A DNA stretch of 64,000 bases. Origin: Thalassotalea hakodatensis. Lineage in GTDB: Bacteria > Pseudomonadota > Gammaproteobacteria > Enterobacterales > Alteromonadaceae. Shown here piece by piece: positions 47,742-58,123 of this stretch. The first letter of the stretch is position 1, and each line of letters opens with the position of its first letter. Under the pieces are notes generated by a model. It ran no database searches. It saw only the letters and a list, made by a program, of their open reading frames with translations, and was not told the DNA's origin. A program made the position numbers and the translations under genes. Location: positions 744,001 to 808,000 of the forward strand of contig NZ_AP027365.1 of assembly GCF_030295995.1 (NCBI RefSeq). The letters are read 5' to 3'.

Positions 47742-48977
47742 ATGGCAAAAGTTAATGACAGAAATTTAGTAGTAGGCTTGGATATTGGTACATCCAAAAT
47801 CTCTGTTGCTGTGGGCGAAATTACGTTAGATAACCAACTTAGCATTGTAGGTGTTGGGAGTCAGCCGGCGAGAGGAATGGATAAAGGGGGCGTAAACGAT
47901 TTAAACCTCGTGATCCAATCTATACAGCGGGCAATTAATGAAGCGGAATTGATGGCTGATTGTCATATTACCTCTGTGTACTTAGGTATTTCAGGTAAGC
48001 ACATTAGTTGTCAAAACGAAAACGGCATGGTGCCAATTAACGATCAAGAGGTCACGCAAGAAGACGTTGATAACGTGATCCATACCGCACGTTCAGTACC
48101 GCTTTCAGCAGAAAGACGTATGTTGCATGTGTTGCCACAAGAATATTCTATTGATTGCCAAGACGGTATAAAAAGTCCAATAGGTATGTCAGGTGTGCGT
48201 ATGGAAGCAAAAGTACATATCGTCACGTGCGCTAATGATATGGCAAAAAATATTGTTAAGTGTGTTGAGCGTTGCGACGTAAAAGCGGATCAATTAATTT
48301 TTTCAGCACTAGCGTCAAGTTATGGTGTGATCACTGATGATGAAAAAGAACTGGGTATCTGTGTGGTAGATATTGGTGCAGGTACCATGGATATTGCTGT
48401 ATTTACTGGCGGTGCTTTGCGTCATACCGCGGTGATCCCTGTTGCTGGCAATCAAGTAACCAGTGATATTGCAAAAATATTTAGAACGCCGTTGAGCCAT
48501 GCGGAAGACATAAAAGTGCAATATGCGTGTGCACTACGCCAAATGGTCAGTATGGAAGAAAACATTGAAGTTCCCAGTGTAGGTGGTAGACCTGCGCGCT
48601 CTATGTCACGTCATACGTTGGCTGAAGTTGTTGAGCCTCGATATCATGAATTATTCGAGCTCATCCAAGAAGAATTACGCCAGTGTGGTTTAGAAGACCA
48701 AATAGCAGCGGGCTATGTGTTAACAGGTGGTACCGCGAAAATGGAAGGCGTTGTTGAGTTTGCTGAAGAAGTATTTCAAATGCCAGTACGTGTTGCAGCC
48801 CCTCAACGCATAGCGGGTTTAAAAGAGTACGTTAATGATCCTACATACGCGACAGTAGTAGGGCTATTGCAATATGGCATGCAAGCGAACGAACAAAACC
48901 AAAGTGAAGAAAAGCCAACTGATGGTGTCACCAGTATTGGCACAAGAGTTCTGGCTTGGTTTAAAGGTGAATTTTAA
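47742..48977 (+). CDS. ftsA: Cell division protein FtsA
   Basis: 411 aa actin-like ATPase. GLDIGTSKISVAVGEI (phosphate 1), the SHI-type 1C domain at about 85-165, CVVDIGAGTMDIAVFTGG (phosphate 2) and GYVLTGGTAKMEGVVEFAEEVF (adenosine) are present. The C-terminal VTSIGTRVLAWFKGEF is the amphipathic helix that ties FtsA, and so FtsZ, to the membrane. Confidence 0.96.
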   Translation: MAKVNDRNLVVGLDIGTSKISVAVGEITLDNQLSIVGVGSQPARGMDKGGVNDLNLVIQSIQRAINEAELMADCHITSVYLGISGKHISCQNENGMVPINDQEVTQEDVDNVIHTARSVPLSAERRMLHVLPQEYSIDCQDGIKSPIGMSGVRMEAKVHIVTCANDMAKNIVKCVERCDVKADQLIFSALASSYGVITDDEKELGICVVDIGAGTMDIAVFTGGALRHTAVIPVAGNQVTSDIAKIFRTPLSHAEDIKVQYACALRQMVSMEENIEVPSVGGRPARSMSRHTLAEVVEPRYHELFELIQEELRQCGLEDQIAAGYVLTGGTAKMEGVVEFAEEVFQMPVRVAAPQRIAGLKEYVNDPTYATVVGLLQYGMQANEQNQSEEKPTDGVTSIGTRVLAWFKGEF

Positions 48978-49051
48978 AAAGGGTGACATTGTTATCCTGT
49001 TATTTTTAAAAGTTTTGGTGGAACAAAACATAACAATCGGAGAGAGAAAAA

Positions 49052-50221
49052 ATGTTTGAATTAATGGAAGATCATAACGAAGAAGCTGTAATAAAAGTGA
49101 TTGGTGTTGGCGGCGGTGGCGGTAATGCCGTTGAACATATGGTTTGCCAAACCATTGAAGGTGTGGAATTTATTACGGCAAACACAGACTCACAGGCGTT
49201 ACGTAACTCATCAGCGAATGTCACGTTACAAATAGGTGGTGATGTCACAAAAGGTTTAGGTGCAGGAGCTAACCCAGAAATTGGGCGTCGAAGCGCAGAA
49301 GAAGACCGCGAAACCATCAAAGAAACCATTCAAGGAGCAGATATGATTTTCATTGCTGCTGGTATGGGGGGCGGTACAGGAACTGGCGCGGCACCTGTTG
49401 TTGCAGAAGTTGCTAAAGAATTGGGCATTTTAACGGTTGCTGTAGTGACTAAGCCTTTCCCTTTTGAAGGTAAAAAGCGTATGAACTACGCAGATCAAGG
49501 GATAGAATTTTTAGCACAAAACGTAGACTCGTTGATTACTATTCCAAATGAAAAGCTATTAAAAGTGTTAGGCCCTGGTACGTCATTATTAGATGCATTT
49601 AAAGCTGCCAATAACGTATTGCTAGGTGCTGTTCAAGGGATTGCGGAACTTATTACCCGTCCTGGACTCATAAACGTAGATTTTGCTGATGTTCGCACAG
49701 TAATGTCAGAAATGGGCACAGCAATGATGGGCTCAGGTATTGCTTCAGGTGAAGACAGAGCAGAAGAAGCTGCAGAAGCTGCAATTTCTAGCCCATTACT
49801 TGAAGATGTTGATTTAGCCGGTGCACGCGGCATATTAGTTAATATTACTGCTGGCATGGACATTTCTATTGATGAATTTGAAACAGTTGGTAATGCAGTT
49901 AAAGCGTTTGCTTCTGAAAATGCAACGGTTGTTGTTGGTGCGGTCATCGATCCTGAAATGACTGATGAATTAAGGGTAACCGTTGTTGCAACAGGTATTG
50001 GTGCAGAGCGCAAGCCTGATATCACGTTAGTGAATCCGACGCCAGCAGTTGAACCCATTGCGGTTGGTCAGGAATTTACTTCGGCACCACAACCAGAAGT
50101 AAATACACAATCAGCAGCAATGCCAGAAGCAAATGCTCAGGCACAAACACAAAAAGTAACAGCGGCTGCGATTGATGACTACTTAGATATTCCAGCATTT
50201 TTGAGAAAGCAGGCTGACTAA
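49052..50221 (+). CDS. ftsZ: Cell division GTPase FtsZ
   Basis: 389 aa tubulin homologue. [24 protein letters not shown], the signature [31 protein letters not shown] and [11 protein letters not shown], with a catalytic T7-loop segment. A linker of about 50 residues rich in Ala, Pro and Gln leads to the conserved tail [13 protein letters not shown], which binds FtsA and ZapD (zapD is in this window at 56693). A CGGAGAGAG ribosome site precedes the start; the 74-bp gap after ftsA may hold a promoter. Confidence 0.97.
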   Translation: MFELMEDHNEEAVIKVIGVGGGGGNAVEHMVCQTIEGVEFITANTDSQALRNSSANVTLQIGGDVTKGLGAGANPEIGRRSAEEDRETIKETIQGADMIFIAAGMGGGTGTGAAPVVAEVAKELGILTVAVVTKPFPFEGKKRMNYADQGIEFLAQNVDSLITIPNEKLLKVLGPGTSLLDAFKAANNVLLGAVQGIAELITRPGLINVDFADVRTVMSEMGTAMMGSGIASGEDRAEEAAEAAISSPLLEDVDLAGARGILVNITAGMDISIDEFETVGNAVKAFASENATVVVGAVIDPEMTDELRVTVVATGIGAERKPDITLVNPTPAVEPIAVGQEFTSAPQPEVNTQSAAMPEANAQAQTQKVTAAAIDDYLDIPAFLRKQAD

Positions 50222-50368
50222 GTAATTATTTATTCCGGTATAAATACGCCGATAACGCGTAGGTATTTTGCTAAATTTTGATTTTGTTAAGCATTTTTGC
50301 TATATTATGCCGCCGCTCGAAAGGTGGTGCCATATTTGGCAATTAGTTAGAGCTTAAGAAGGCTACTT

Positions 50369-51286
50369 ATGATTAAACAACGTACATTAAAAACGAGTGT
50401 TTCAGCAGTAGGTGTTGGTTTACACAAAGGTAAAAAGGTGCAGCTCACTCTCCGTCCTGCGCCTGCAAATACAGGTATTGTATTTCGCCGTGTAGACTTA
50501 GAACCTGTTGTTGATATTAAAGCAACGCCAGAGGCTGTTGGTGAGACCACGATGTGTACGTGTTTAGTGAATGAACAAGGTGTGAAGATTTCCACCGTCG
50601 AGCACTTGTTAGCTGCAGTTGCAGGTATGGGAATTGACAATTTAATTATAGACGTTGATTCTCACGAAATTCCGATCATGGATGGTAGCTCCTTACCGTT
50701 TGTTTATCTGATTCAATCGGTAGGTATTGAAACATTAGAAACAGCAAAACGCTTTATTCGTATTAAACGTCCAATTAGAGTAGAAGAGGGTGATAAGTGG
50801 GCTGAGTTACGTCCACACGAAGGTTTTAAAATTGATTTTGCTATTGATTTTGAACACCCGATTATTGCCAACACGGTTCAACAGAAAACAATGGACTTAT
50901 CAACGTGCTCTTTTATCAAAGAAATTAGTCGAGCACGTACCTTTGGTTTTGTACGTGATATTGAACTGCTGAGATCACATAACCTTGCGTTAGGCGGTAG
51001 CTTAGAAAATGCGATTGTGTTAGACGATTTTCAAATGTTAAACAAAGATGATTTACGTTATGACGATGAATTTGTTACACACAAAATTTTAGATGCCATT
51101 GGTGATTTATTTATGTGTGGTCATAATATGCTTGCTGAATTACGTGCATTTAAATCAGGACACGGATTAAATAATTTATTATTAAGGGAAGTTTTCAAGC
51201 ATAAAGATGCTTGGGAGTGGGTAACGTATGAAGACTCATCGGTTTCCCCGATAGAATTTCAAGAGGCTAGTGCAACAAGCTTCTAA
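50369..51286 (+). CDS. lpxC: UDP-3-O-acyl-N-acetylglucosamine deacetylase
   Basis: 305 aa zinc enzyme of the committed step of lipid A synthesis. Zinc ligands and active site: [21 protein letters not shown] (first His), [15 protein letters not shown] (second His and Asp) and [12 protein letters not shown] (catalytic His). [18 protein letters not shown] and [12 protein letters not shown] are conserved. Last gene of the rightward block, closed by a terminator. Confidence 0.97.
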   Translation: MIKQRTLKTSVSAVGVGLHKGKKVQLTLRPAPANTGIVFRRVDLEPVVDIKATPEAVGETTMCTCLVNEQGVKISTVEHLLAAVAGMGIDNLIIDVDSHEIPIMDGSSLPFVYLIQSVGIETLETAKRFIRIKRPIRVEEGDKWAELRPHEGFKIDFAIDFEHPIIANTVQQKTMDLSTCSFIKEISRARTFGFVRDIELLRSHNLALGGSLENAIVLDDFQMLNKDDLRYDDEFVTHKILDAIGDLFMCGHNMLAELRAFKSGHGLNNLLLREVFKHKDAWEWVTYEDSSVSPIEFQEASATSF

Positions 51287-51298
51287 TAAAAATAACAA

Positions 51299-51322
51299 GC
51301 CGAACAATTTGTTCGGTTTTTT
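51299..51322 (+). terminator. Rho-independent terminator after lpxC
   Basis: CCGAACA / TGTTCGG stem with a 3-nt loop and six T residues, 13 nt after the lpxC stop; separates it from the convergent dciA gene. Confidence 0.85.
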
Positions 51323-51351
51323 ATTTACTTTAGTAAAATATTGTTTTGATA

Positions 51352-51810
51352 TTACCTATCGGCAAGTTTAGCTAAGTTAAGAATTTTTTGTTTCAGTGAG
51401 TCAGATGCGTGCTCAGCAACTGCTTCAAGTTGCTTAGCGGTATTTTTGGAAAGGTGTTTGCGCGGCTTTGAATCCTCGCTTTCTTTTGCTATTTGATTTG
51501 CAAACGGTCGTACTTTTATGTCAATTTGATTGAACTGACCTTGTGTAATGTCTGCGAGTTTACGGCAAATGTTCATTCGCTCAAATTGTAATCGTTGAGA
51601 CCACACTGCAGAAGAAACACCAATAACACAGGTGTTCTGATTAAAGTTACTGATGTGCCACACTTGCTCTGGCAAGTCAGGGCAAGACTGCCGGATGATG
51701 TCTTCAAGCTGTGATAAAAATTTGGTTTTTGTGGCAATTTGTGCCAAAGTGCCTGCTGACGATTTTAGTAAGCTAGACGCATCAAACGGTGATTTATTTT
51801 TTCTAGCCAT
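51352..51810 (-). CDS. dciA: DciA-type helicase loader (DUF721)
   Basis: 152 aa. The N-terminal domain (DASSLLKSSAGTLAQIATKTKFLSQLEDIIRQSCPDLPEQVWHISNFNQNTCVIGVSSAVWSQRLQFERMNICRKL) is the DUF721/KH-like fold of DciA, with a basic, disordered C-terminal part. DciA is the ancestral loader of the replicative helicase DnaB, used where DnaC is absent. Single gene, divergent from the M23 peptidase. Confidence 0.87.
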   Translation of the reverse strand: MARKNKSPFDASSLLKSSAGTLAQIATKTKFLSQLEDIIRQSCPDLPEQVWHISNFNQNTCVIGVSSAVWSQRLQFERMNICRKLADITQGQFNQIDIKVRPFANQIAKESEDSKPRKHLSKNTAKQLEAVAEHASDSLKQKILNLAKLADR

Positions 51811-51849
51811 CGTATTTATGAAATATCAACAAAAGGTGAAATAGGTAGT

Positions 51850-52749
51850 ATGAGTTTAACACTACTATACCGAGGAAAAAACGTAAGATTCTCAATGAAG
51901 CTTAATAAATTTCATTGGTTGTCTGCTATTACGGTATTTGCCATTATTTCTGGTTTTGTTGTTCACCTTTTTATGTCTGCCGATGCAGTGCCTAACAGTT
52001 CAACATTTACCGTTAAATCTCCCACTAAAGAGCCTGAAGCATTAACGGTAAGTAAACAACAGGTCACGGCACTTACCATGAAATTAGCTGAATTACAGAG
52101 CCAAGTATTAAGGCTTAATGCTTTAGGTGATCGTCTTGCAGAAGAAGCGAATATTCCCGCGAAAGAATTTAATTTTCAAGACTTACCTCCTAGTGGTGGC
52201 CCCATAGAACAAACGCTTTCTAGTCAAACTAAAACCTTAGCAGAGTTGCTTGCAGACATTACAAGTGTTGAATCATCACTAGCGTTTGAAGAAAAACAAT
52301 TGAACTTGCTTGAATCTTTGACGTTAGGTCACCATATAGAAAATACCAGTTATTTATCCGGTCGTCCTATCACAAAAGGTTGGCTTTCGTCGTATTTTGG
52401 TACGCGTAAAGACCCTTTTACAGGAAGACCTGCGATGCATAAAGGGGTTGATTTCGCTGGTAAAGAAGATGCTGAAATTATTGCCACAGCCGCAGGCGTT
52501 GTATCTTGGGCTAGCCGTCGTTACGGTTATGGTAATTTAATCGAAATTAATCACGGTAAGGGATTAAAAACACGCTATGGCCATAATAAAGAGATTTTAG
52601 TGAAGATTGGCGACGTAGTGAGTAAAGGGCAAGTTATTGCACGGATGGGAAGTACAGGGCGTTCCACTGGACCGCACGTACATTATGAAATCTTGCGTAA
52701 TAATAAGCAAATTGACCCCATTAAATATGTCTATCGCAAAGCAAAATAG
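51850..52749 (+). CDS. M23 family peptidase (LytM domain), membrane-anchored
   Basis: 299 aa. One membrane helix at about 25-43 (WLSAITVFAIISGFVVHLF), a periplasmic coiled coil (VSKQQVTALTMKLAELQSQVLRLNALGDRLAEEA), then the LytM/M23 zinc domain at about 175-295 with HKGVDFAGK (H-x-x-x-D) and GPHVHYEIL (H-x-H), so all zinc ligands are present. It likely cuts peptidoglycan cross-bridges. It occupies the place of secM in E. coli (between lpxC and secA). Confidence 0.9.
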   Translation: MSLTLLYRGKNVRFSMKLNKFHWLSAITVFAIISGFVVHLFMSADAVPNSSTFTVKSPTKEPEALTVSKQQVTALTMKLAELQSQVLRLNALGDRLAEEANIPAKEFNFQDLPPSGGPIEQTLSSQTKTLAELLADITSVESSLAFEEKQLNLLESLTLGHHIENTSYLSGRPITKGWLSSYFGTRKDPFTGRPAMHKGVDFAGKEDAEIIATAAGVVSWASRRYGYGNLIEINHGKGLKTRYGHNKEILVKIGDVVSKGQVIARMGSTGRSTGPHVHYEILRNNKQIDPIKYVYRKAK

Positions 52750-53024
52750 AGTTAAGATGTATTGAATGATTGCATAGGTTGTATGATATTTTTCACGCTT
52801 TCTGACAAGCAATGTACTAGGTAGGTAGTTTTTCTACGTAAACATGCGATAATGCAGAATTACTGACAAGTAAATACAAATAACAGGGCAATTAAACTCC
52901 AGTTTATTAACGATTGATGGCATGCTATTTACCACGAATTTAATCAGTGTGAAGGTAAAATCATCAACGTGAGTGAAATGTGCACAGTAAAATTCAATTT
53001 GTCCTAGTAAAATGTAAGTTTCTG

Positions 53025-53056
53025 GTGATCGGCTTAGACCGATCACTTTTATTTTT
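53025..53056 (+). terminator. Terminator-like hairpin in the secA leader
   Basis: GTGATCGG / CCGATCAC, a perfect 8-bp stem with a CTTAGA loop, followed by TTTTATTTTT; its tail ends 39 nt before the secA ATG. It may end the M23 peptidase transcript, or act as an attenuator if the secA promoter lies upstream. The remainder of the 346-bp gap 52750-53095 holds no recognisable secM gene; a 12-codon GTG frame at 52969-53007 ends 17 nt before the stem. Confidence 0.7.
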
Positions 53057-53095
53057 ATCAGCTGAAGAATTTTCTTCTAACAATGGTTATACGAG

Positions 53096-55795
53096 ATGTT
53101 TGTAAAGTTAATGACAAAGCTGTTTGGTAGTCGTAATGATCGACTTATCAAACAAATGCGCAAAGAAGTAGAAAAAATAAATGCCTTAGAACCAGCTATC
53201 GAAGCGTTGAGCGACGAAGAACTAAAAGCAAAAACTGCTGAGTTTAAAACCCGATTATCAAACAATGAAACGTTAGATGCTATATTGCCAGAAGCGTTTG
53301 CTGTTGTACGTGAAGCAAGTAAACGTGTGTTTGGCATGCGTCATTTCGATGTACAGATGATCGGTGGTATGGTGCTTAATGACGGTAAAGTTGCTGAGAT
53401 GCGAACCGGTGAAGGTAAAACACTTACAGCAACCTTACCCTCGTATCTAAATGCATTAACTGGTAAGGGCGTTCATGTTGTTACGGTCAATGATTACCTA
53501 GCAAAGCGTGATGCTGACTGGTCTCGTCCATTATTTGAATTTTTAGGATTGACGGTTGGTTGCAATATACCTGGTATGTCTCCTCCTGATAAAAAAGCTG
53601 CATACGAAGCTGATGTTACCTATGGTACCAATAACGAATTTGGTTTTGATTATCTTCGCGATAACATGGCATTCTCTCCTGAAGAACGGGTACAAAAACC
53701 GTTAAACTTTGCTGTTGTTGATGAAGTTGACTCAATTTTAATTGATGAAGCGCGTACACCATTGATTATTTCTGGAGCAGCAGAAGATAGTTCTGAACTA
53801 TATCGTTCAATCAATGAATTAGTGCCAACACTTGATATACAGAGTGAAGAAGACAAAGATGAAGAAACTGGTCAATCTGCCGATTTTGTTGAAGGTGACT
53901 TTACCGTTGATGAAAAAGCTAAACAAATTTATTTAACGGAACGTGGTCAAATTCGTATTGAGCAAATATTGCAAGAAAAAGGCTTAATTGAAGAAGGCGA
54001 TTCATTATTCTCTGCAAGTAATATTACGTTATTACATCATGTAATGGCTGCACTGCGCGCGCACAAGTTGTTCCAAAAAGATGTTGATTATATTGTTAAA
54101 GATGATGAGATCATTATTGTTGACGAACACACGGGTCGTACGATGGAAGGCCGTCGCTGGTCAGAAGGTTTACACCAAGCTGTAGAAGCGAAAGAAGGGG
54201 TAAATATTCAAAATGAAAACCAAACATTAGCATCTATTACCTTCCAAAACTTTTTCCGTATTTATACCAAACTTTCAGGTATGACAGGTACTGCGGATAC
54301 CGAAGCTTTTGAGTTTAATCATATTTATAGTTTAGAAACTGTGGTTATTCCAACCAACCAGCCAATGGTGCGAAAAGACATGGCTGACTTGATTTATTTA
54401 ACGGCAGAAGAAAAATTTGAAGCAATTTTAGAAGATATTCAAGATTGTGTGAAACGAGGCCAGCCAGTACTTGTTGGTACCATTAGTATCGAAACCTCTG
54501 AATTTCTATCTTCATTTTTGAAAAAAGCTAAAATTAAACATAAAGTGTTGAATGCTAAATTTCACCAAGAAGAAGCTGACATAGTAGCTCAAGCAGGTAA
54601 AGTTGGCGCAGTAACAATTGCCACTAATATGGCGGGTCGTGGTACAGATATCGTTTTAGGCGGTAATTTAGACTCTGCCATTGCAGCGCTTAAAAATCCA
54701 AGTGAAGAAAAAATTGCCAAAGTAAAAGAAGAATGGCAGGAAGAACACGATAAAGTACTTGAGTTAGGCGGCTTACATATTGTCGCAACAGAACGTCATG
54801 AATCACGCCGTATTGATAACCAATTACGTGGTCGCTCGGGTCGTCAAGGTGATCCAGGTTCTACACGTTTTTATCTTTCGATGGAAGATTCGTTAATGCG
54901 AATTTTCGCCTCTGAACGTATTACTAATATGATGCGTAAATTAGGCATGGAACGTGGCGAAGCAATTGAACACCCTTGGGTGACAAAGAGCATTGAAAAT
55001 GCTCAACGTAAAGTTGAAGGTCGCAACTTTGACATTCGTAAGCAACTATTAGAATTTGATGATGTAGCGAATGATCAACGTAAAGTTATTTATGAGCAAC
55101 GCAATGAATTAATGGATGAAGCAGACATTAAAGAAGTGATTGCTAATATTAGAACTGATGTTGTTAATAGCGTTATTGAACAACATATTCCGCCACAATC
55201 TCTTGAAGAAATGTGGGATATTCCAGGGTTAGAAGAGCGCTTAAAAGGTGACTTTGCGGTTGAAATGCCAATCGCTCAATGGCTTGAAGAAGACACAAAA
55301 CTGCACGAAGAAACGTTACGTGAGAAAATTCTTGAGACCATTGAACAAGAGTATCAAACAAAAGAAGAAATGGTTGGCCCTGATGTATTGCGTCAATTTG
55401 AAAAAGCCGTGATGTTACAAAGTTTAGATTCACATTGGAAAGAACATTTAGCAGCGATGGATCATTTAAGACAAGGTATTGGCTTACGTGGTTATGCGCA
55501 AAAAAATCCTAAGCAAGAATACAAACGTGAGTCGTTTGAACTGTTTTCAGAGATGCTAGATAACCTTAAACATGATGTAATTGGAATTTTAAGCAAAGTA
55601 AGAATTCAAGCTGAATCTGATGTTGAAGCCGTTGAAGAGCAACATAGAAAATCAGACGAAGCACCTAAAGCTTTTACTCATGAATCAGCAAGTGAACCGG
55701 CAAGTGAAAACGCGATACCACGAGTTGGTCGTAATGAACCTTGTCCCTGTGGTTCAGGTAAAAAGTATAAACAATGTCATGGCAAGTTAAGCTAA
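53096..55795 (+). CDS. secA: Protein translocase ATPase SecA
   Basis: 899 aa. DEAD-like motor with [20 protein letters not shown] (Walker A, about 102), [52 protein letters not shown] (Walker B) and [52 protein letters not shown] (motor 2). Scaffold and two-helix finger follow. The C-terminal [19 protein letters not shown] is the zinc tail that binds SecB. It drives preproteins through SecYEG. The ribosome site is weak, consistent with controlled translation. Confidence 0.97.
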   Translation: MFVKLMTKLFGSRNDRLIKQMRKEVEKINALEPAIEALSDEELKAKTAEFKTRLSNNETLDAILPEAFAVVREASKRVFGMRHFDVQMIGGMVLNDGKVAEMRTGEGKTLTATLPSYLNALTGKGVHVVTVNDYLAKRDADWSRPLFEFLGLTVGCNIPGMSPPDKKAAYEADVTYGTNNEFGFDYLRDNMAFSPEERVQKPLNFAVVDEVDSILIDEARTPLIISGAAEDSSELYRSINELVPTLDIQSEEDKDEETGQSADFVEGDFTVDEKAKQIYLTERGQIRIEQILQEKGLIEEGDSLFSASNITLLHHVMAALRAHKLFQKDVDYIVKDDEIIIVDEHTGRTMEGRRWSEGLHQAVEAKEGVNIQNENQTLASITFQNFFRIYTKLSGMTGTADTEAFEFNHIYSLETVVIPTNQPMVRKDMADLIYLTAEEKFEAILEDIQDCVKRGQPVLVGTISIETSEFLSSFLKKAKIKHKVLNAKFHQEEADIVAQAGKVGAVTIATNMAGRGTDIVLGGNLDSAIAALKNPSEEKIAKVKEEWQEEHDKVLELGGLHIVATERHESRRIDNQLRGRSGRQGDPGSTRFYLSMEDSLMRIFASERITNMMRKLGMERGEAIEHPWVTKSIENAQRKVEGRNFDIRKQLLEFDDVANDQRKVIYEQRNELMDEADIKEVIANIRTDVVNSVIEQHIPPQSLEEMWDIPGLEERLKGDFAVEMPIAQWLEEDTKLHEETLREKILETIEQEYQTKEEMVGPDVLRQFEKAVMLQSLDSHWKEHLAAMDHLRQGIGLRGYAQKNPKQEYKRESFELFSEMLDNLKHDVIGILSKVRIQAESDVEAVEEQHRKSDEAPKAFTHESASEPASENAIPRVGRNEPCPCGSGKKYKQCHGKLS

Positions 55796-55818
55796 GCACA
55801 CATTATTGATATTTGAAT

Positions 55819-55844
55819 AAAAGGGCTTTTTTAAAGCCCTTTTT
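55819..55844 (+). terminator. Rho-independent terminator after secA
   Basis: AAAAGGGCTTT / AAAGCCCTTTT stem with a TTT loop and T tail, 24 nt after the secA stop. Transcripts reading into mutT would need partial read-through or their own start. Confidence 0.82.
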
Positions 55845-55868
55845 AATGGCTAATTTTGAGTAAATAAG

Positions 55869-56285
55869 ATGAGTACAAAGGTAAAACAAGTTCATGTTGC
55901 CGTAGGTGTTATTATTAATGGCGATCAAATATTTCTAACTAAACGCCTCAACAACGCGCATCAAGGCGGTAAATGGGAATTTCCGGGTGGTAAAGTTGAA
56001 CAAGGTGAAAGTGTTGCTGGAGCACTGTATAGAGAACTACAAGAAGAAATAGCGATTGATGTACTATCATGCATCCCGTTAATTAAGGTATCACATGACT
56101 ACGGTGATAAAAGTGTATTGCTTGACGTGTATATTATTGATAATTACCAAGGTGAACCTTGTGCTCAAGAAGGCCAAGGTGAAGGTTGGTATCAAGTAGC
56201 AGCACTAAAAACCCTTGAGTTCCCTAAGGCAAATGAAGCGATTATTGATGCTGTGGTTGCTTGGTTTCAAAGCAACAATCAGTGA
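55869..56285 (+). CDS. mutT: 8-oxo-dGTP diphosphatase (Nudix)
   Basis: 138 aa. The Nudix box is intact: GGKVEQGESVAGALYRELQEEIAI fits GX5EX7REUXEEXGU. HVAVGVIINGDQIFLTKRLNNAHQGGKWEFPGGK is the usual MutT start. It clears 8-oxo-dGTP from the nucleotide pool and prevents A:T to C:G changes. Location after secA is as in E. coli. Confidence 0.93.
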   Translation: MSTKVKQVHVAVGVIINGDQIFLTKRLNNAHQGGKWEFPGGKVEQGESVAGALYRELQEEIAIDVLSCIPLIKVSHDYGDKSVLLDVYIIDNYQGEPCAQEGQGEGWYQVAALKTLEFPKANEAIIDAVVAWFQSNNQ

Positions 56286-56298
56286 ATAGCCATGCCTA

Positions 56299-56335
56299 AA
56301 TGCCAAGTTTCAAACCTATGAAATAGCTTGGCATT
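56299..56335. other. Long hairpin between convergent mutT and yacG
   Basis: Perfect outer stem AATGCCAAG / CTTGGCATT (56299-56307 and 56327-56335) and an inner TTTCA / TGAAA stem. No T run on either strand, so at most a weak bidirectional terminator. Confidence 0.5.
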
Positions 56336-56392
56336 AATAACGCTAAACTACTGCAATAAGTGAACAGGGTAACCGCTGGTTATGCTCAATTA

Positions 56393-56629
56393 TCATTCGG
56401 GTTCGATGAAAAATTTGCTGTGTTGTAATACTTCTTCTTCGAGTTGGTCGATCATTTCTTCAGTCAGAGGAACATCTTGCTGAATTGGTTGAGTGATTTT
56501 ATGATTTTCGTCGGCCCAATCGCCAAGATCAATTAAGCGACAGCGCTCGCTGCAAAAAGGTCTGAATTTACTTGATGCTTGCCAAATTACGTCTTTTTGA
56601 CAGGTTGGGCAATTCACGTTTATGGTCAT
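56393..56629 (-). CDS. yacG: DNA gyrase inhibitor YacG
   Basis: 78 aa. A zinc-binding [35 protein letters not shown] segment carries all four cysteines and the DLGxWA signature; the tail is acidic. In E. coli YacG binds GyrB and blocks DNA binding. It is downstream of zapD and coaE as in E. coli. Confidence 0.93.
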   Translation of the reverse strand: MTINVNCPTCQKDVIWQASSKFRPFCSERCRLIDLGDWADENHKITQPIQQDVPLTEEMIDQLEEEVLQHSKFFIEPE

Positions 56630-56692
56630 TTATTCCTCCCATAAAAAATGCGTATTATAACAGTAGATTTTGTAATTGGTATAACAGATGGT

Positions 56693-57445
56693 TTAGCAGC
56701 GGGCTAACTCAAAGGGTATCGCTAAATCACAGTACTTACGACCAGTTTGTTCACATGGACACATAAATCGAATGGAATACCGAATACGGTTACCACTAAC
56801 TGTTGGATAGTACTCCGCGCCTTCAGGTACTTTCATCCTTAACAGCAATAACCCGTCACCACTTTCTTGATAAAAACCATTATTGGTATTTATTTGTTCA
56901 TAAGATCCACGTTGGCGGATAAACTTGAGAATTAAAGCAAGCGCTTGATACATGTTCTCAAGCAATGAGAGCCACACTGACTGTTGCTCACGCGTTTGTT
57001 GCTCTGGTTGAACTAACCAAAATCGAAGTTGTGGTAAATCAAAGCTAGAGCTGCCTCCTTGCATAGCAAAACGCTGTTTGAGTGTAGCAAGAAATTTATC
57101 ATCTTTAAGCTGCAACCACTGCGGTGAAGGAGACTTTAATTGACTTAACAATGCAACGGTTTCTCTTAAGGTATCTTGTAATGCACTGTTATCAATGTCT
57201 GGAGATTTAGACCAAACGACAAGGTTTTGTTCTAACTTTTCTAAATCTTTTATTAAGTCACCACGTATGTCGTTTCTTTCTAGAGTATCGAGAATAGCAA
57301 ATAATGCGTTGAAAAATACTTGGTGACTTAATGATATGTCTAGCGTTAAACACTCCTCCACTTGAGCAAATAATTGCTCGAGCTTTAAATAGTTTCTGAT
57401 CCGTTCGTTCAAAGGGTGTTCGTATAAAATGCTAGTCATAATCAC
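56693..57445 (-). CDS. zapD: Cell division protein ZapD
   Basis: 250 aa. Starts YEHPLNERIRNYLKLEQLFAQ, which is near-invariant in ZapD; later GSSSFDLPQLRFWL and the end MCPCEQTGRKYCDLAIPFELARC. A helical plus beta domain protein that bundles FtsZ filaments by binding the FtsZ C-terminal tail. Gap of 72 bp from coaE. Confidence 0.94.
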   Translation of the reverse strand: MIMTSILYEHPLNERIRNYLKLEQLFAQVEECLTLDISLSHQVFFNALFAILDTLERNDIRGDLIKDLEKLEQNLVVWSKSPDIDNSALQDTLRETVALLSQLKSPSPQWLQLKDDKFLATLKQRFAMQGGSSSFDLPQLRFWLVQPEQQTREQQSVWLSLLENMYQALALILKFIRQRGSYEQINTNNGFYQESGDGLLLLRMKVPEGAEYYPTVSGNRIRYSIRFMCPCEQTGRKYCDLAIPFELARC

Positions 57446-57517
57446 TTTTTACTGGGAATCTAACCGCTTATCTTAACCATACATAAATTAAATGGCTAAT
57501 TTTTTAGGGAAATAGTT

Positions 57518-58123
57518 TTAATTCTTTGCTAATTCTAAGTATTTTAGGTGAATTTCTTGAACTTTTTCATTCAGTTGTGAAAACGTCAGGCTAGTGTTAC
57601 TGATTATGTCATCAGCAAGCAAACACTTTTCTGTTCGAGGCATTTGACTGTTAATTATTGCGCGAATTTGTGTTTCGTTACTGTTGTCTCGTTTTACACT
57701 ACGGGAAATTTGCGCGTCTTGTTCTATATCAATCAATAACGTGCGATCAGTATATTTATCCAAACCATTTTCAAATAATAGCGGTGCAGAAAGTACCACG
57801 TATTCACTTTGTGCGGCCGCCAGTTTGTCGAGTAATTGCTGCCTAATGAGTGGGTGCAATAAGCTGTTTAGCCATTGTTTTTCATCTTCATGTTGGAAGA
57901 TTAACGATCTTAACGCACTTCGGTTTAGAGACTTATCTTTGTTGAGAATTGAGTGGCCAAAATGTGCCTCGATTTTATTTAACGCATCACTGCCTTTAGC
58001 CACTATTTCACGAGCAACAATATCGGCATCAATAATATCAATGCCATATTGGGCTAGCTGATCAGATACAGTGGTTTTTCCGCTTCCGATGCCGCCTGTT
58101 AAGCCGATAACTAATGCCGCCAT
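57518..58123 (-). CDS. coaE: Dephospho-CoA kinase
   Basis: 201 aa. It performs the last step of coenzyme A synthesis. P-loop GLTGGIGSGKTTVS, DIIDADIVAREIVAKG (substrate-binding Asp), LHPLIRQQL and VVLSAPLLFENGLDKYTDRTLLIDIE are standard. The start overlaps the pilD stop by 1 nt, so the pil and coaE genes are transcribed together. Confidence 0.95.
   Translation of the reverse strand: MAALVIGLTGGIGSGKTTVSDQLAQYGIDIIDADIVAREIVAKGSDALNKIEAHFGHSILNKDKSLNRSALRSLIFQHEDEKQWLNSLLHPLIRQQLLDKLAAAQSEYVVLSAPLLFENGLDKYTDRTLLIDIEQDAQISRSVKRDNSNETQIRAIINSQMPRTEKCLLADDIISNTSLTFSQLNEKVQEIHLKYLELAKN

Noticed and set aside
33417-51286. Unusual rearrangement within the dcw cluster
   Set aside because: Gene order and overlaps are those of the standard gammaproteobacterial cluster; all key motifs are intact.
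52750-53095. A secM or other arrest-peptide gene before secA
   Set aside because: No plus-strand frame longer than about 14 codons with a plausible start and no signal peptide or arrest motif.
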